Of a stretch of DNA of 14,078 bases, positions 7,425 to 13,779 are shown piece by piece; the first letter of the stretch is position 1, and each line of letters starts with the position of its first letter. A program made the position numbers and the translations under genes. Origin of the DNA: JANWJE01 sp044326545 (lineage in GTDB: Bacteria > Chlamydiota > Chlamydiia > Chlamydiales > Parachlamydiaceae); NCBI GenBank assembly GCA_044326545.1, contig JBIRBM010000041.1:1-14078 (forward strand), written 5' to 3'. The notes under the pieces are model-generated. The model was not told the DNA's origin. It saw only the letters and a program-made list of their open reading frames with translations, and made no database searches.

Positions 7425-10391
7425 ATGAAAAATCACATAAACCGCGACGACAAAATGTTGATTAGTTTCTCAGATGTCCTATCCATTTTGCGCCGCTCAA
7501 AAAAAATGATCGTATCCTGCGCAATTGCAATTGGGATGGTTGGAGCCCTCTGGGCTCTTATAAGACCCGTGCGCTACGAAGCTGAAGGAACATTTCGAGA
7601 GAAGGGCATTAAACACTCCCCTCTCTCCTCATCCTCCTCTCTCGTCCAGCTGCTAGGCCAAGGGGGGGGATTGGGAGGAACTGAGAGTGAAGCGGCCTCT
7701 TTGATGACAACCCGGACGATTTTACAAGATGTCATTGAAAAACTCCATCTCCAAGCTGATCTTCAAGCCGATGAAGAGAGGCAATCGAAGCTTAAGCTAG
7801 CTAAAGATAATATGAATTTAGCTCTAACAGTCTTTAAAGACACTTCGGAGCCTGTTCTCAAAGATGAATGGTGCCAGTTAAAAATTCAGTCCTTAACATA
7901 CACAGGAGAAATTCCTTTAAGCCTCCATTTAAAGCTCGATAAAGAAGGGCGCTTCGACCTCTTTAAGACGTCGACTGACGAATGGATTGGCAAAGGTCGG
8001 CTAGGGATACCATTTCACTATCAAGAGCTCGCTTTTAACCTTGAACCGGCACGATCGGCCCCTATTGTCCCTCAATCTTTTACTTTATCTGTCGACTCAT
8101 TGCCAAATACCACAAAAGCGGTAAGTAAAGTTTTAAAGGTCGAACCAACTAAATTAGATAAAAGTCTATTAAAGATTACCTACATGCATCGTAATCGCCA
8201 TATGGCAAGCGCGATTGTCAATGCTGTCATGGATAGCTTTCAATCTTATTCTAAAAAATATCATGTCGATATGGCGATGAAGCAATTGGATTATCTGAGC
8301 CAAAGACGTGATCATTTGTCTCAAAATCTGACCCATTTAATGCATAAGCATGCCGATTTTTTAGCAAATGATATTTATGGATCAGGTTTTATTGAATCGA
8401 ATAAGGAGATGGATTTTTTAGCCCGCAGCCAGCACGAATATAAGCGAAAATTATTAGATAATGAATTGGAAATTAAGCGCCTGACTAATATCAAATTTGA
8501 TGATTTTACTCACTACGACCGCTATTCCGCTAATGATGGCGATCCGACGATCATCAATAATATTTTCTCGGAAATGCGCTCGCTTAAGCAGCAGCGCGAT
8601 GCTCTTGAAATTGAAGTGCAAAAAAAAGCGATTTCCCAAGGTGCTAATCTCCAAACTTATTTTGAACAGCAGCTCAATGAGCTAAAAGAGGTGCAGCAAT
8701 ATTTAATCGATTTACGAAAAATTGAGGAGCAATTTCGGCAGGGAGATCTATCCAATCACGATTCCACACTCTTTAGAGATCCCCGATTTTTATTGAAAGC
8801 ATGGTTTGAGCGGCTAAAAAATGCCCGCAATGACAGCCCAAAAAGTTGGCAAGAAGCGCAAGAAAGTGTTAAGTTCTACTTAAATAATCTAGAAAGACTG
8901 TTTGCTGTTCACGAGCGTATTTTGCAGGAGCGTTTAACCCATCAACAAAATCCCGCAGGAGAATATCAAGGCATTAGCTTAGAAGTGGCCACCGACCTTT
9001 ACCGCGATTTCTGCAAGCAGCTTATCCAAATGGAGAGCACAATTAGGCAAAACACTTTTTTTATTCATCAAATTGAAGACCCTCAATTTGAAATCACCTC
9101 CCTTAGTGCCGGACTGAATGATTCCATTAGCAGTGAAATTATCCACAAAGCAAGCGGATTAGTCCTCAATTTACGTGATCAAAATAATCAAAGCTTAAGG
9201 GAACAAGAACGGATTCGAGAAGAATTGCATTTGGAGCGCACGTTTTTAACGTTGCATTTGCAACAAATGGTTCAGCTCATGGAGCTGAATAAGCAGTTGA
9301 TTGATGAGAAGATCTTTGCGTTGCAAAATGTCAGCTTAGACCTTATCCATCAACGCATTACATTGCTTGAAAAAAATCTTCACGATTATTTAAGAACTCG
9401 TCTCAATAATTTAGAGCAGGAAAAGGCGTTGATTAAGCGCCATTTGGAAAACATCCATAACGAAATGGCTCAGCTTCCACAGAAATGGGTTTCAGAGCAG
9501 CTTTTGACTCAAGAAGTGGCCACCAATCATCTTATTGTAGAAGAAATCGCAAAACTTGTGGAAACAAAAAACATCTCCCATAACCTGGAGGTGATTCAAT
9601 CAGCCCCCGTCGACTTAGCCCTTCCTCCTGTCCATCCGATCATGCCTAAAATTTTTATCTTAGGAATTTTGGGAGGCTTAATGGGAGGCTTAATCGGAGC
9701 CTGCTTTGCTTTAGCAAAATCACTAGGAAAAGGAATGACCGTGTCACCCAAGTCTCTAGAACAGATGCACTGTCATGTATCGGGTCATTTAATAAATCCT
9801 TTGTCTACAGCTGCAGATCAACTCGCAGGCAGCAATCTTGAGACATTGCGCAGACTCCAAGTTTATTTTGATACTGCCCGTGCAAAAGGAACTTCAATCG
9901 ATGCTTTAGAGCATAAGGTGATGCTATTAGTTGAAGGCAAAGGGCCTCATTATGCCCCTTTTATCGCTGACCTTCTCGTGAAACGGGGAATGCGGGTTTT
10001 AACGTTAGATATTGATTTTCAGTCAACGCAAGATGGCTCACCCGGTCTTTTACAGCTTTTAAAGGGCGAAGTGAGATCTCCTCCTATTCACAAAGGGGAA
10101 AGCGGCGACTGGATCGCCTCGGGAGGATGCAGCCCCTTCGCAAACGAGTTGATCCGCTCCGTTGCGTTTCGACGCCTGCTTGAAGAACTGAGCACACACT
10201 ATGATTGGATCATGGTTGTTTCTCAAGCAGAGGCAACAAGTGTAGAAACAGAAAGCCTTCTTCCTTTATTTCCATTAACAGCTTTAACACTGAATCAGGA
10301 AAAGATGGATGAATTGCACTTTATCTTTCAATTTATCCAAGAACATCCAACACATCACTTAACCTTTATTTTCGCTGAATCCATGACATGA
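7425..10391 (+). CDS. Wzc-like polysaccharide co-polymerase with very long periplasmic coiled coil and degenerate kinase domain
   Basis: A 988-residue protein, clearly longer than typical Wzc (about 720). The start has GGGAG followed by a six-base spacer. A Wzz-type N-terminus has a first membrane helix at about 28-47 followed by IRPVRYEAEGTF. The periplasmic region extends to about residue 738 and is dominated by coiled-coil sequence (about 280-440 and 590-715). It ends in a proline-rich stretch (PVDLALPPVHPIMP, 728-741) before the second membrane helix at 742-764, as expected for the family. The cytoplasmic part has the outline of a BY-kinase. But the Walker A position reads VEGKGPHYAPF (836-846) instead of a GKS/T loop, the Walker A' position reads VLTLDIDFQ (858-866), and the Walker B position reads YDWIMVVSQ (926-934) instead of an IIDTPP-type motif. 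There is no C-terminal tyrosine cluster. It probably regulates glycan length or export structurally rather than by phosphorylation. Confidence 0.85.
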   Translation: MKNHINRDDKMLISFSDVLSILRRSKKMIVSCAIAIGMVGALWALIRPVRYEAEGTFREKGIKHSPLSSSSSLVQLLGQGGGLGGTESEAASLMTTRTILQDVIEKLHLQADLQADEERQSKLKLAKDNMNLALTVFKDTSEPVLKDEWCQLKIQSLTYTGEIPLSLHLKLDKEGRFDLFKTSTDEWIGKGRLGIPFHYQELAFNLEPARSAPIVPQSFTLSVDSLPNTTKAVSKVLKVEPTKLDKSLLKITYMHRNRHMASAIVNAVMDSFQSYSKKYHVDMAMKQLDYLSQRRDHLSQNLTHLMHKHADFLANDIYGSGFIESNKEMDFLARSQHEYKRKLLDNELEIKRLTNIKFDDFTHYDRYSANDGDPTIINNIFSEMRSLKQQRDALEIEVQKKAISQGANLQTYFEQQLNELKEVQQYLIDLRKIEEQFRQGDLSNHDSTLFRDPRFLLKAWFERLKNARNDSPKSWQEAQESVKFYLNNLERLFAVHERILQERLTHQQNPAGEYQGISLEVATDLYRDFCKQLIQMESTIRQNTFFIHQIEDPQFEITSLSAGLNDSISSEIIHKASGLVLNLRDQNNQSLREQERIREELHLERTFLTLHLQQMVQLMELNKQLIDEKIFALQNVSLDLIHQRITLLEKNLHDYLRTRLNNLEQEKALIKRHLENIHNEMAQLPQKWVSEQLLTQEVATNHLIVEEIAKLVETKNISHNLEVIQSAPVDLALPPVHPIMPKIFILGILGGLMGGLIGACFALAKSLGKGMTVSPKSLEQMHCHVSGHLINPLSTAADQLAGSNLETLRRLQVYFDTARAKGTSIDALEHKVMLLVEGKGPHYAPFIADLLVKRGMRVLTLDIDFQSTQDGSPGLLQLLKGEVRSPPIHKGESGDWIASGGCSPFANELIRSVAFRRLLEELSTHYDWIMVVSQAEATSVETESLLPLFPLTALTLNQEKMDELHFIFQFIQEHPTHHLTFIFAESMT

Positions 10392-10400
10392 ATGAAAAAT

Positions 10401-10432
10401 GATCATCGTGAGAATCTCTCGTCATCTTTTTT
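10401..10432 (+). terminator. Possible intrinsic terminator after the co-polymerase gene
   Basis: An imperfect stem around GAGA-ATC-TCTC (10410-10420), extended outward by weaker pairing between GATCATCG and CGTCATC, is followed by six T at 10427-10432. It begins ten bases after the stop of the plus-strand gene and overlaps the end of the convergent gene whose stop is at 10422. Confidence 0.35.
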
Positions 10433-11306
10433 GTTGACCGTAGATCGACACGTCATTGCGGCTACTCGATAGATAAGCAAGCAAGCGAGGCTTCTTTAAA
10501 ACCTCGCTATTCTCTCCAATTTTTTCCTCGATTTTTGCGGCAATCGTTTGATGATCTTGGGCAAATGTCCCTTCCAAATCTGCTCCAATCATCAGAAAAA
10601 CATCGGGTTGATCAGAAGAGTCTTGATAGTCATCAATCACTTGAAGAGCGTCGCATCCAAACGCAACCTCGGTATTGGGCGACATCTTTTTTGCAAATCT
10701 GGTAAAATCGTTCACAACTTGACGTTCGTCTTCATTCGCATAGATTTGATCTACTAACATCCAATGAATTGTATATCCAAGCTCTGTTAACTTGGCGTGA
10801 AGGCGAAGATCTCCAAAACATTTTGCCGAAGCGATGCTACAAATCGTCAAAGGTGTTTCTTTTGAAGGAAAGTGCTCTTGGAAAGAAGCGATAAAGTCTC
10901 TTTCAATCTGCCTCCTTGTTAGTGAATCGATGCAGCAGGTTGGACAGGGGCAAATGTCGATTGCGGATGTTTTCTTAAGATGGTGCAATGCCGCCCGGGG
11001 ATTATTGACAATGTCTTCGCAGCACTCATCATCATCTTTTGAAACACGTGTATAATAATGGATTGTCCGATAACCATCCGTAATGATCGATAACTGAGAC
11101 AATAACTCTTCCATACTCGAAGTAAAAATGTTTCTGATGAGCTCACAAAGAACAGAGAATCGATCTTGAATTGTATAATGGGAACAAAAAGTTTCTACTG
11201 TATACTTATGCCCCTGAGATGTTATTTCTGATTCACTAGATCGAGTACCGAGGTTGACTTTCTCCAAGCGTTGTTCGTCTGTCATTTTATCTACATAAAT
11301 AATCAT
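10422..11306 (-). CDS. Orphan 294-residue protein with cysteine cluster, possible Rossmann-like C-terminal half
   Basis: I do not recognise this family. The start is well supported: GGAGGGG lies just before the ATG at 11306, and a TATAAT lies at 11332-11327 on the same strand. It has no signal peptide or membrane segment and is probably cytosolic. A central cluster CPCPTCC (119-125), with further cysteines at 41, 54, 95 and 96, could bind a metal. The following segment TPLTICSIASAKCFGDLRL (151-169), then LGYTIHWMLVDQIY (176-189) and PDVFLMIGADLEG (234-246), shows alternating strands and helices that recall a Rossmann or methyltransferase-like fold, but the usual glycine-rich loop is not clear. 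It converges on the co-polymerase gene and points the same way as the GT2 gene upstream, from which it is separated by a large inverted repeat and an AT-rich promoter region. It may be unrelated to the glycan genes. Confidence 0.8.
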   Translation of the reverse strand: MIIYVDKMTDEQRLEKVNLGTRSSESEITSQGHKYTVETFCSHYTIQDRFSVLCELIRNIFTSSMEELLSQLSIITDGYRTIHYYTRVSKDDDECCEDIVNNPRAALHHLKKTSAIDICPCPTCCIDSLTRRQIERDFIASFQEHFPSKETPLTICSIASAKCFGDLRLHAKLTELGYTIHWMLVDQIYANEDERQVVNDFTRFAKKMSPNTEVAFGCDALQVIDDYQDSSDQPDVFLMIGADLEGTFAQDHQTIAAKIEEKIGENSEVLKKPRLLAYLSSSRNDVSIYGQQKR

Positions 11307-11310
11307 ATCC

Positions 11311-11332
11311 CCTCCAATTAATAGTCATTATA
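11311..11332 (-). promoter_or_regulatory. -10 box and strong ribosome site for the 294-residue orphan gene
   Basis: On the minus strand TATAAT lies at 11332-11327 and GGAGG at 11315-11311, four bases before the ATG. The leader would be only about 14 bases. The surrounding 11316-11400 is extremely AT-rich. No good -35 hexamer is visible at 17-18 bases. Confidence 0.35.
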
Positions 11333-11396
11333 TATGATTATAATAATAAAAATGTTTTAAATGAATATTTTATTCTTTAATAGTAAATATTTATTT

Positions 11397-11558
11397 ATAA
11401 TCTCAACTTTGCAATTTTTTGGATGAAGCGAAGGATAAGGAAATGCTGGCCGAATAACTTTTGCAGGAAGATTTTTTTACCTCTTCCGAGAAATGGATGT
11501 CGTGAGAGAGAGCGTCTGTACGAAGCCGACGTTCAAAAGATTGCAAAGTCGATATTAT
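11397..11558. repeat. Inverted-repeat element with 25-base arms at the 3' end of the glycosyltransferase gene
   Basis: Arms 11397-11421 and 11534-11558 pair with 22 of 25 matches; the shared core is CGACTTTGCAATC, with CAACTTTGCAATT in the left arm. The 112-base interior contains a GGAAGA/TCTTCC hairpin with a T-rich loop near 11466-11487 and no gene. The right arm contains the TAA stop (11555-11557) of the leftward glycosyltransferase gene. The arms match the outer arms of the element at 5902-6044 (ATGTCGACTTT). The layout is that of a small non-autonomous mobile element; it could also end transcription of the glycosyltransferase gene. Confidence 0.65.
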
Positions 11559-12511
11559 AGGAGCAGGAACATCGCAGCATTTTTTGCAAAGCTATTTTTA
11601 AAATAGCGATATTTTAAAAATAAATAACGTCTTTCGAGCGAACTCACTTTATTAAGAGCCGCATAATTTTTTACAATCATCCGCTGCTTGTCATTCAATT
11701 GTTTTTCATACCTATTTAAGAATAAATCAGCTTGATCAATGGTCTTTTTGAGACGGTTCCTCATCTGCAATCTTCCGTTTTGAAAAAACCCTTTTTTGAC
11801 ATGATTCCACCTTCCCCTCATACTTTTGCAGTCTTTAGCCCCCGTGTCATTTTTTCCATGTTGTCGATAAAGAATTGTGGGCTTTGGGAGTAAATCAATT
11901 CGTCCAAAAGAAGAAGCAACAAGGCCAATCCACCAATCATGCATGATCGCTCCATGTGGAATCGGAATGGCAAGTTCAAGCAACGGTTTATTGATCAACA
12001 TCGTGCATCCGGTGATAACGTTTTGAGAAACAAGGCGATTTAAATCAAGCGCGAGGTTCGGATTCAGTTGTGAGTAGTGCCAAAAAGAGGGACTCAATGT
12101 TTTAAGCTCTTTGTCGACAACATGAAGATCGGTGTGAATCAGAAGGGGGGTTTTGGCTCCAAAAAGCGCTTCATTTTTTTGTATCAAAGCCAAACTTTCC
12201 TGAACCTTATTGGGCAGCCAGATATCATCCGCATCGCAAAACATCACATAATTCGCCCTTGTCTCAAGCATTAAAGCGGCAAAATTCCCCAGCGCCCCGA
12301 CATTTTTTTCCCCCTTCAAAAAATGGATTTTACCAGGATATTTTTTGATGAATTCTTGAATAATGAGAGCTGAAGTGTCTGAGGAAGCATCATCCCTGAT
12401 CACAATACGGAAATGAGGATACGTTTGATGAATTAAAGAATCGAGCTGCTCGCGGATGTATTCTTCGTTATTATAAACAGCCATTAAAATATCAAAAGAG
12501 GGATTTTGCAT
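11555..12511 (-). CDS. Family 2 glycosyltransferase (rhamnosyltransferase-like)
   Basis: A 318-residue inverting GT-A glycosyltransferase. The nucleotide-sugar-binding start FDILMAVYNNEEYIREQL (6-23) leads to RDDASSDTS (39-47). The metal-binding DxD-type motif CDADDIW is at 92-98. TGCTM (167-171) and HDWW (191-194) form the acceptor and catalytic region seen in RfbF/RfbN-type rhamnosyltransferases, and YRQHGKN (215-221) is a conserved late motif. The C-terminus is basic and amphipathic, ending in a hydrophobic tail (AAMFLLL), suggesting membrane association at the inner leaflet where lipid-linked glycans are built. AGGAG lies about seven bases before the ATG. The donor sugar cannot be read from sequence. 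The stop codon lies inside the arm of the inverted repeat at 11397-11558, so the original end of the gene may have been altered. Confidence 0.9.
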   Translation of the reverse strand: MQNPSFDILMAVYNNEEYIREQLDSLIHQTYPHFRIVIRDDASSDTSALIIQEFIKKYPGKIHFLKGEKNVGALGNFAALMLETRANYVMFCDADDIWLPNKVQESLALIQKNEALFGAKTPLLIHTDLHVVDKELKTLSPSFWHYSQLNPNLALDLNRLVSQNVITGCTMLINKPLLELAIPIPHGAIMHDWWIGLVASSFGRIDLLPKPTILYRQHGKNDTGAKDCKSMRGRWNHVKKGFFQNGRLQMRNRLKKTIDQADLFLNRYEKQLNDKQRMIVKNYAALNKVSSLERRYLFLKYRYFKNSFAKNAAMFLLL

Positions 12512-12535
12512 AAAAGCTCCTAGCTTTGTTAATCC

Positions 12536-12588
12536 ATCGCAAGTGCTCTGTCAATCCGAAAATTTCAGCTTAACAGAGCACTCGCGAT
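12536..12588. repeat. Hairpin with 16-bp stem upstream of the glycosyltransferase gene
   Basis: Arms 12536-12551 and 12573-12588 pair with 15 of 16 matches (AGTGCTCTGT against ACAGAGCACT). The 21-base loop is AT-rich. No T-run follows on either strand, and it lies only 25 bases before the start codon of the leftward GT2 gene, so it would be in that gene's leader or promoter rather than at a transcript end. Confidence 0.6.
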
Positions 12589-12594
12589 TCATGT

Positions 12595-12631
12595 AAATTG
12601 ACAGTTTGGAGTTGCGCCAAACTGTCAGTTT
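12595..12631. repeat. Strong hairpin, 15-bp stem with 7-base loop
   Basis: Arms 12595-12609 and 12617-12631 pair with 14 of 15 matches; TGACAGTTTGG and CCAAACTGTCA are perfect complements around the loop AGTTGCG. It follows the hairpin at 12536-12588 by six bases. The flanking run is TTT then AAAGGG, so it is not a classical terminator on the plus strand; on the minus strand it is followed by TTACATG. Confidence 0.65.
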
Positions 12632-12661
12632 AAAGGGAACAACGGCTTAGTATAAGCCATA

Positions 12662-12730
12662 AGAACCTATTTTGATATTCTCTATCCTCGAAGCTTCGAT
12701 ATAGCTCAAAGGTCAAAAAACGGAGGTTCT
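12662..12730. repeat. Inverted repeat with AGAACCT ends and central 12-base palindrome
   Basis: AGAACCT at 12662-12668 and AGGTTCT at 12724-12730 are perfect complements. Between them TCGAAGCTTCGA (12688-12699) is a perfect palindrome, flanked by CTAT and ATAG. The left end AGAACCTATTTTGATATT resembles the left end of the element at 13610 (AGAACCTGTTTTCAAATT), so this may be a third, diverged member of that family. The 537 bases from 12512 to 13048 hold these hairpins and the repeat at 12957-13025, and no gene I can support. Confidence 0.45.
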
Positions 12731-12956
12731 AAAAATTAAATCTTGATCATGTAGACTGGACAATGATCTATTTTCAGAAAAACATGATCGTAATATTTTA
12801 TTTAATATATGGTCAATCATCTTTTTAAGTTATTTTTAAGATAAATGTCATTTAATTAGAAATTTATTTATGAAAGTATTAAAATCCCCTTTGCAAATCT
12901 TCGTCGATAAAACAACAAAGTTAAGCTCAAAGTCAGTGATAGGATGAAGACGCATT

Positions 12957-13025
12957 CTTCACTTACCTTACACACCGGGAGGGCGATGTGGCTCAAACGA
13001 AAGCTCCTCACCCGTAAGGTGAGTT
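12957..13025 (+). repeat. GC-rich hairpin repeat, copy 2, in the leader of the small lipoprotein gene
   Basis: ACTTACCTTAC (12961-12971) and GTAAGGTGAGT (13014-13024) pair with 10 of 11 matches. The loop side carries CACCGGGAGGGCGAT (12973-12987) and CGAAAGCT (12998-13005), both also found in the minus-strand copy at 5960-6028. It ends 13 bases before the AGGA ribosome site of the gene at 13049, so it would lie in the 5' untranslated RNA if the promoter is upstream. Confidence 0.65.
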
Positions 13026-13048
13026 CTTAAAACAAAAAGGAATACCCC

Positions 13049-13489
13049 ATGAGAAAAACGTTGACTCTTTTGCTGATCTTAGGATGTATGATGCAGCAGA
13101 AAGATCTCGAATCTACAACACATCTTGATCAAGCATTTCAAGCCTTAGAACTTATCAAAAATGAAAAGAATATTGAGGGAATCAGACAACAAATTAACCT
13201 TTTACAATATGAAATCGAAGCAGTTAAACATCATAGAAGCCCAGACAACATTTATCGGTTAAATAAATGGATCGGTAAACTTGAAGGGAAAGTTTTGAAT
13301 TTAAAGTACGATGCAAAAGATCGGTTGGAAAAGTATCAAAACAAACTCGACGAAGTGGATGAAACCTGCGAAAAAACAGAAGCGTATAAAGAAAAAATCC
13401 GTTCGTCTGACGAGATGATGAAGAAATGCCAGGAGATACTGAATGCTCTTGAAGAGTTAAAAGAAGAGCTTAATCCCCCTTCTATGTAA
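13049..13489 (+). CDS. Small putative lipoprotein with coiled coil, function unknown
   Basis: A 146-residue protein. AAAAAGGA ends seven bases before the ATG, a good ribosome site. The N-terminus MRKTLTLLLILGC looks like a short lipoprotein signal with Cys13 as the lipid site (LILGC), although 12 residues is shorter than usual. The rest is highly charged and helical, with heptad-like spacing over about 28-62 and 85-142, and ends LNPPSM. Two more cysteines lie at 107 and 127. It has no recognisable domain. Export to the periplasm or outer membrane is likely if the signal is real; otherwise it is a cytosolic coiled-coil protein. The gene is flanked on both sides by members of the same hairpin repeat family (12957-13025 and 13537-13607). 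Confidence 0.7.
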   Translation: MRKTLTLLLILGCMMQQKDLESTTHLDQAFQALELIKNEKNIEGIRQQINLLQYEIEAVKHHRSPDNIYRLNKWIGKLEGKVLNLKYDAKDRLEKYQNKLDEVDETCEKTEAYKEKIRSSDEMMKKCQEILNALEELKEELNPPSM

Positions 13490-13536
13490 ATCTCGAGTTT
13501 TGACAAGCTTGGAACTCTCCCTCTTTTGATTCCATC

Positions 13537-13607
13537 TTCACTCACGTTATACACCAAGAAGACTATTTGGGCTCAGCCAAAACCTAAATCGTCCTCTTGG
13601 TGGCTAA
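13537..13607 (+). repeat. Hairpin repeat, copy 3, with compensating stem changes
   Basis: Arms 13552-13571 and 13583-13602 pair with 17 of 20 matches (CACCAAGAAGAC against GTCCTCTTGGTG) around an 11-base loop. The 5' side aligns with copy 2 at 12957-12996 (CTTCACTnACnTTAnACACC, then GAnGnCnATnTGG). Where copy 2 has GGGAGG, copy 3 has AAGAAG, matched by changes in its 3' arm. It lies 48 bases after the stop of the small lipoprotein gene and could help end that transcript, although no T-run follows directly. Confidence 0.6.
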
Positions 13608-13609
13608 GA

Positions 13610-13770
13610 GAACCTGTTTTCAAATTCAAGTCATCTCTGGGAGGTCCAAACGCTGCGGAATAGAAAATCACAGTCAGGTTGATATTAAAAAATATGAACC
13701 TGACTCTGATTTTCGATCGGCGAGATGTTTCACACTGCCGATCGGCCGCTGCAATTTGAAAATAGGCTCT
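13610..13770. repeat. Palindromic repeat with TTTTCAAAT ends, copy B, containing two inner hairpins
   Basis: The left end TTTTCAAATTCAAGT (13617-13631) is mirrored by CTGCAATTTGAAAA (13749-13762). Inside, 13664-13686 and 13691-13713 form a 23-bp stem with 21 matches and a 4-base AAAA loop. Next to it CGATCGGC (13714-13721) and GCCGATCG (13737-13744) are perfect complements. Both outer ends match those of the element at 158-239. It lies between two convergent genes and could terminate transcription from both sides. Confidence 0.6.
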
Positions 13771-13779
13771 AAAATTAGA

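Noticed and set aside
10834..11146. Open frames on both strands inside 10422-11306
   Set aside because: They overlap the well-started 294-codon gene and have no ribosome sites or recognisable protein features.
12536..12631. Pair of tandem intrinsic terminators
   Set aside because: No gene ends toward this point on either strand and neither hairpin is followed by a T-run, so a terminator call is not supported.
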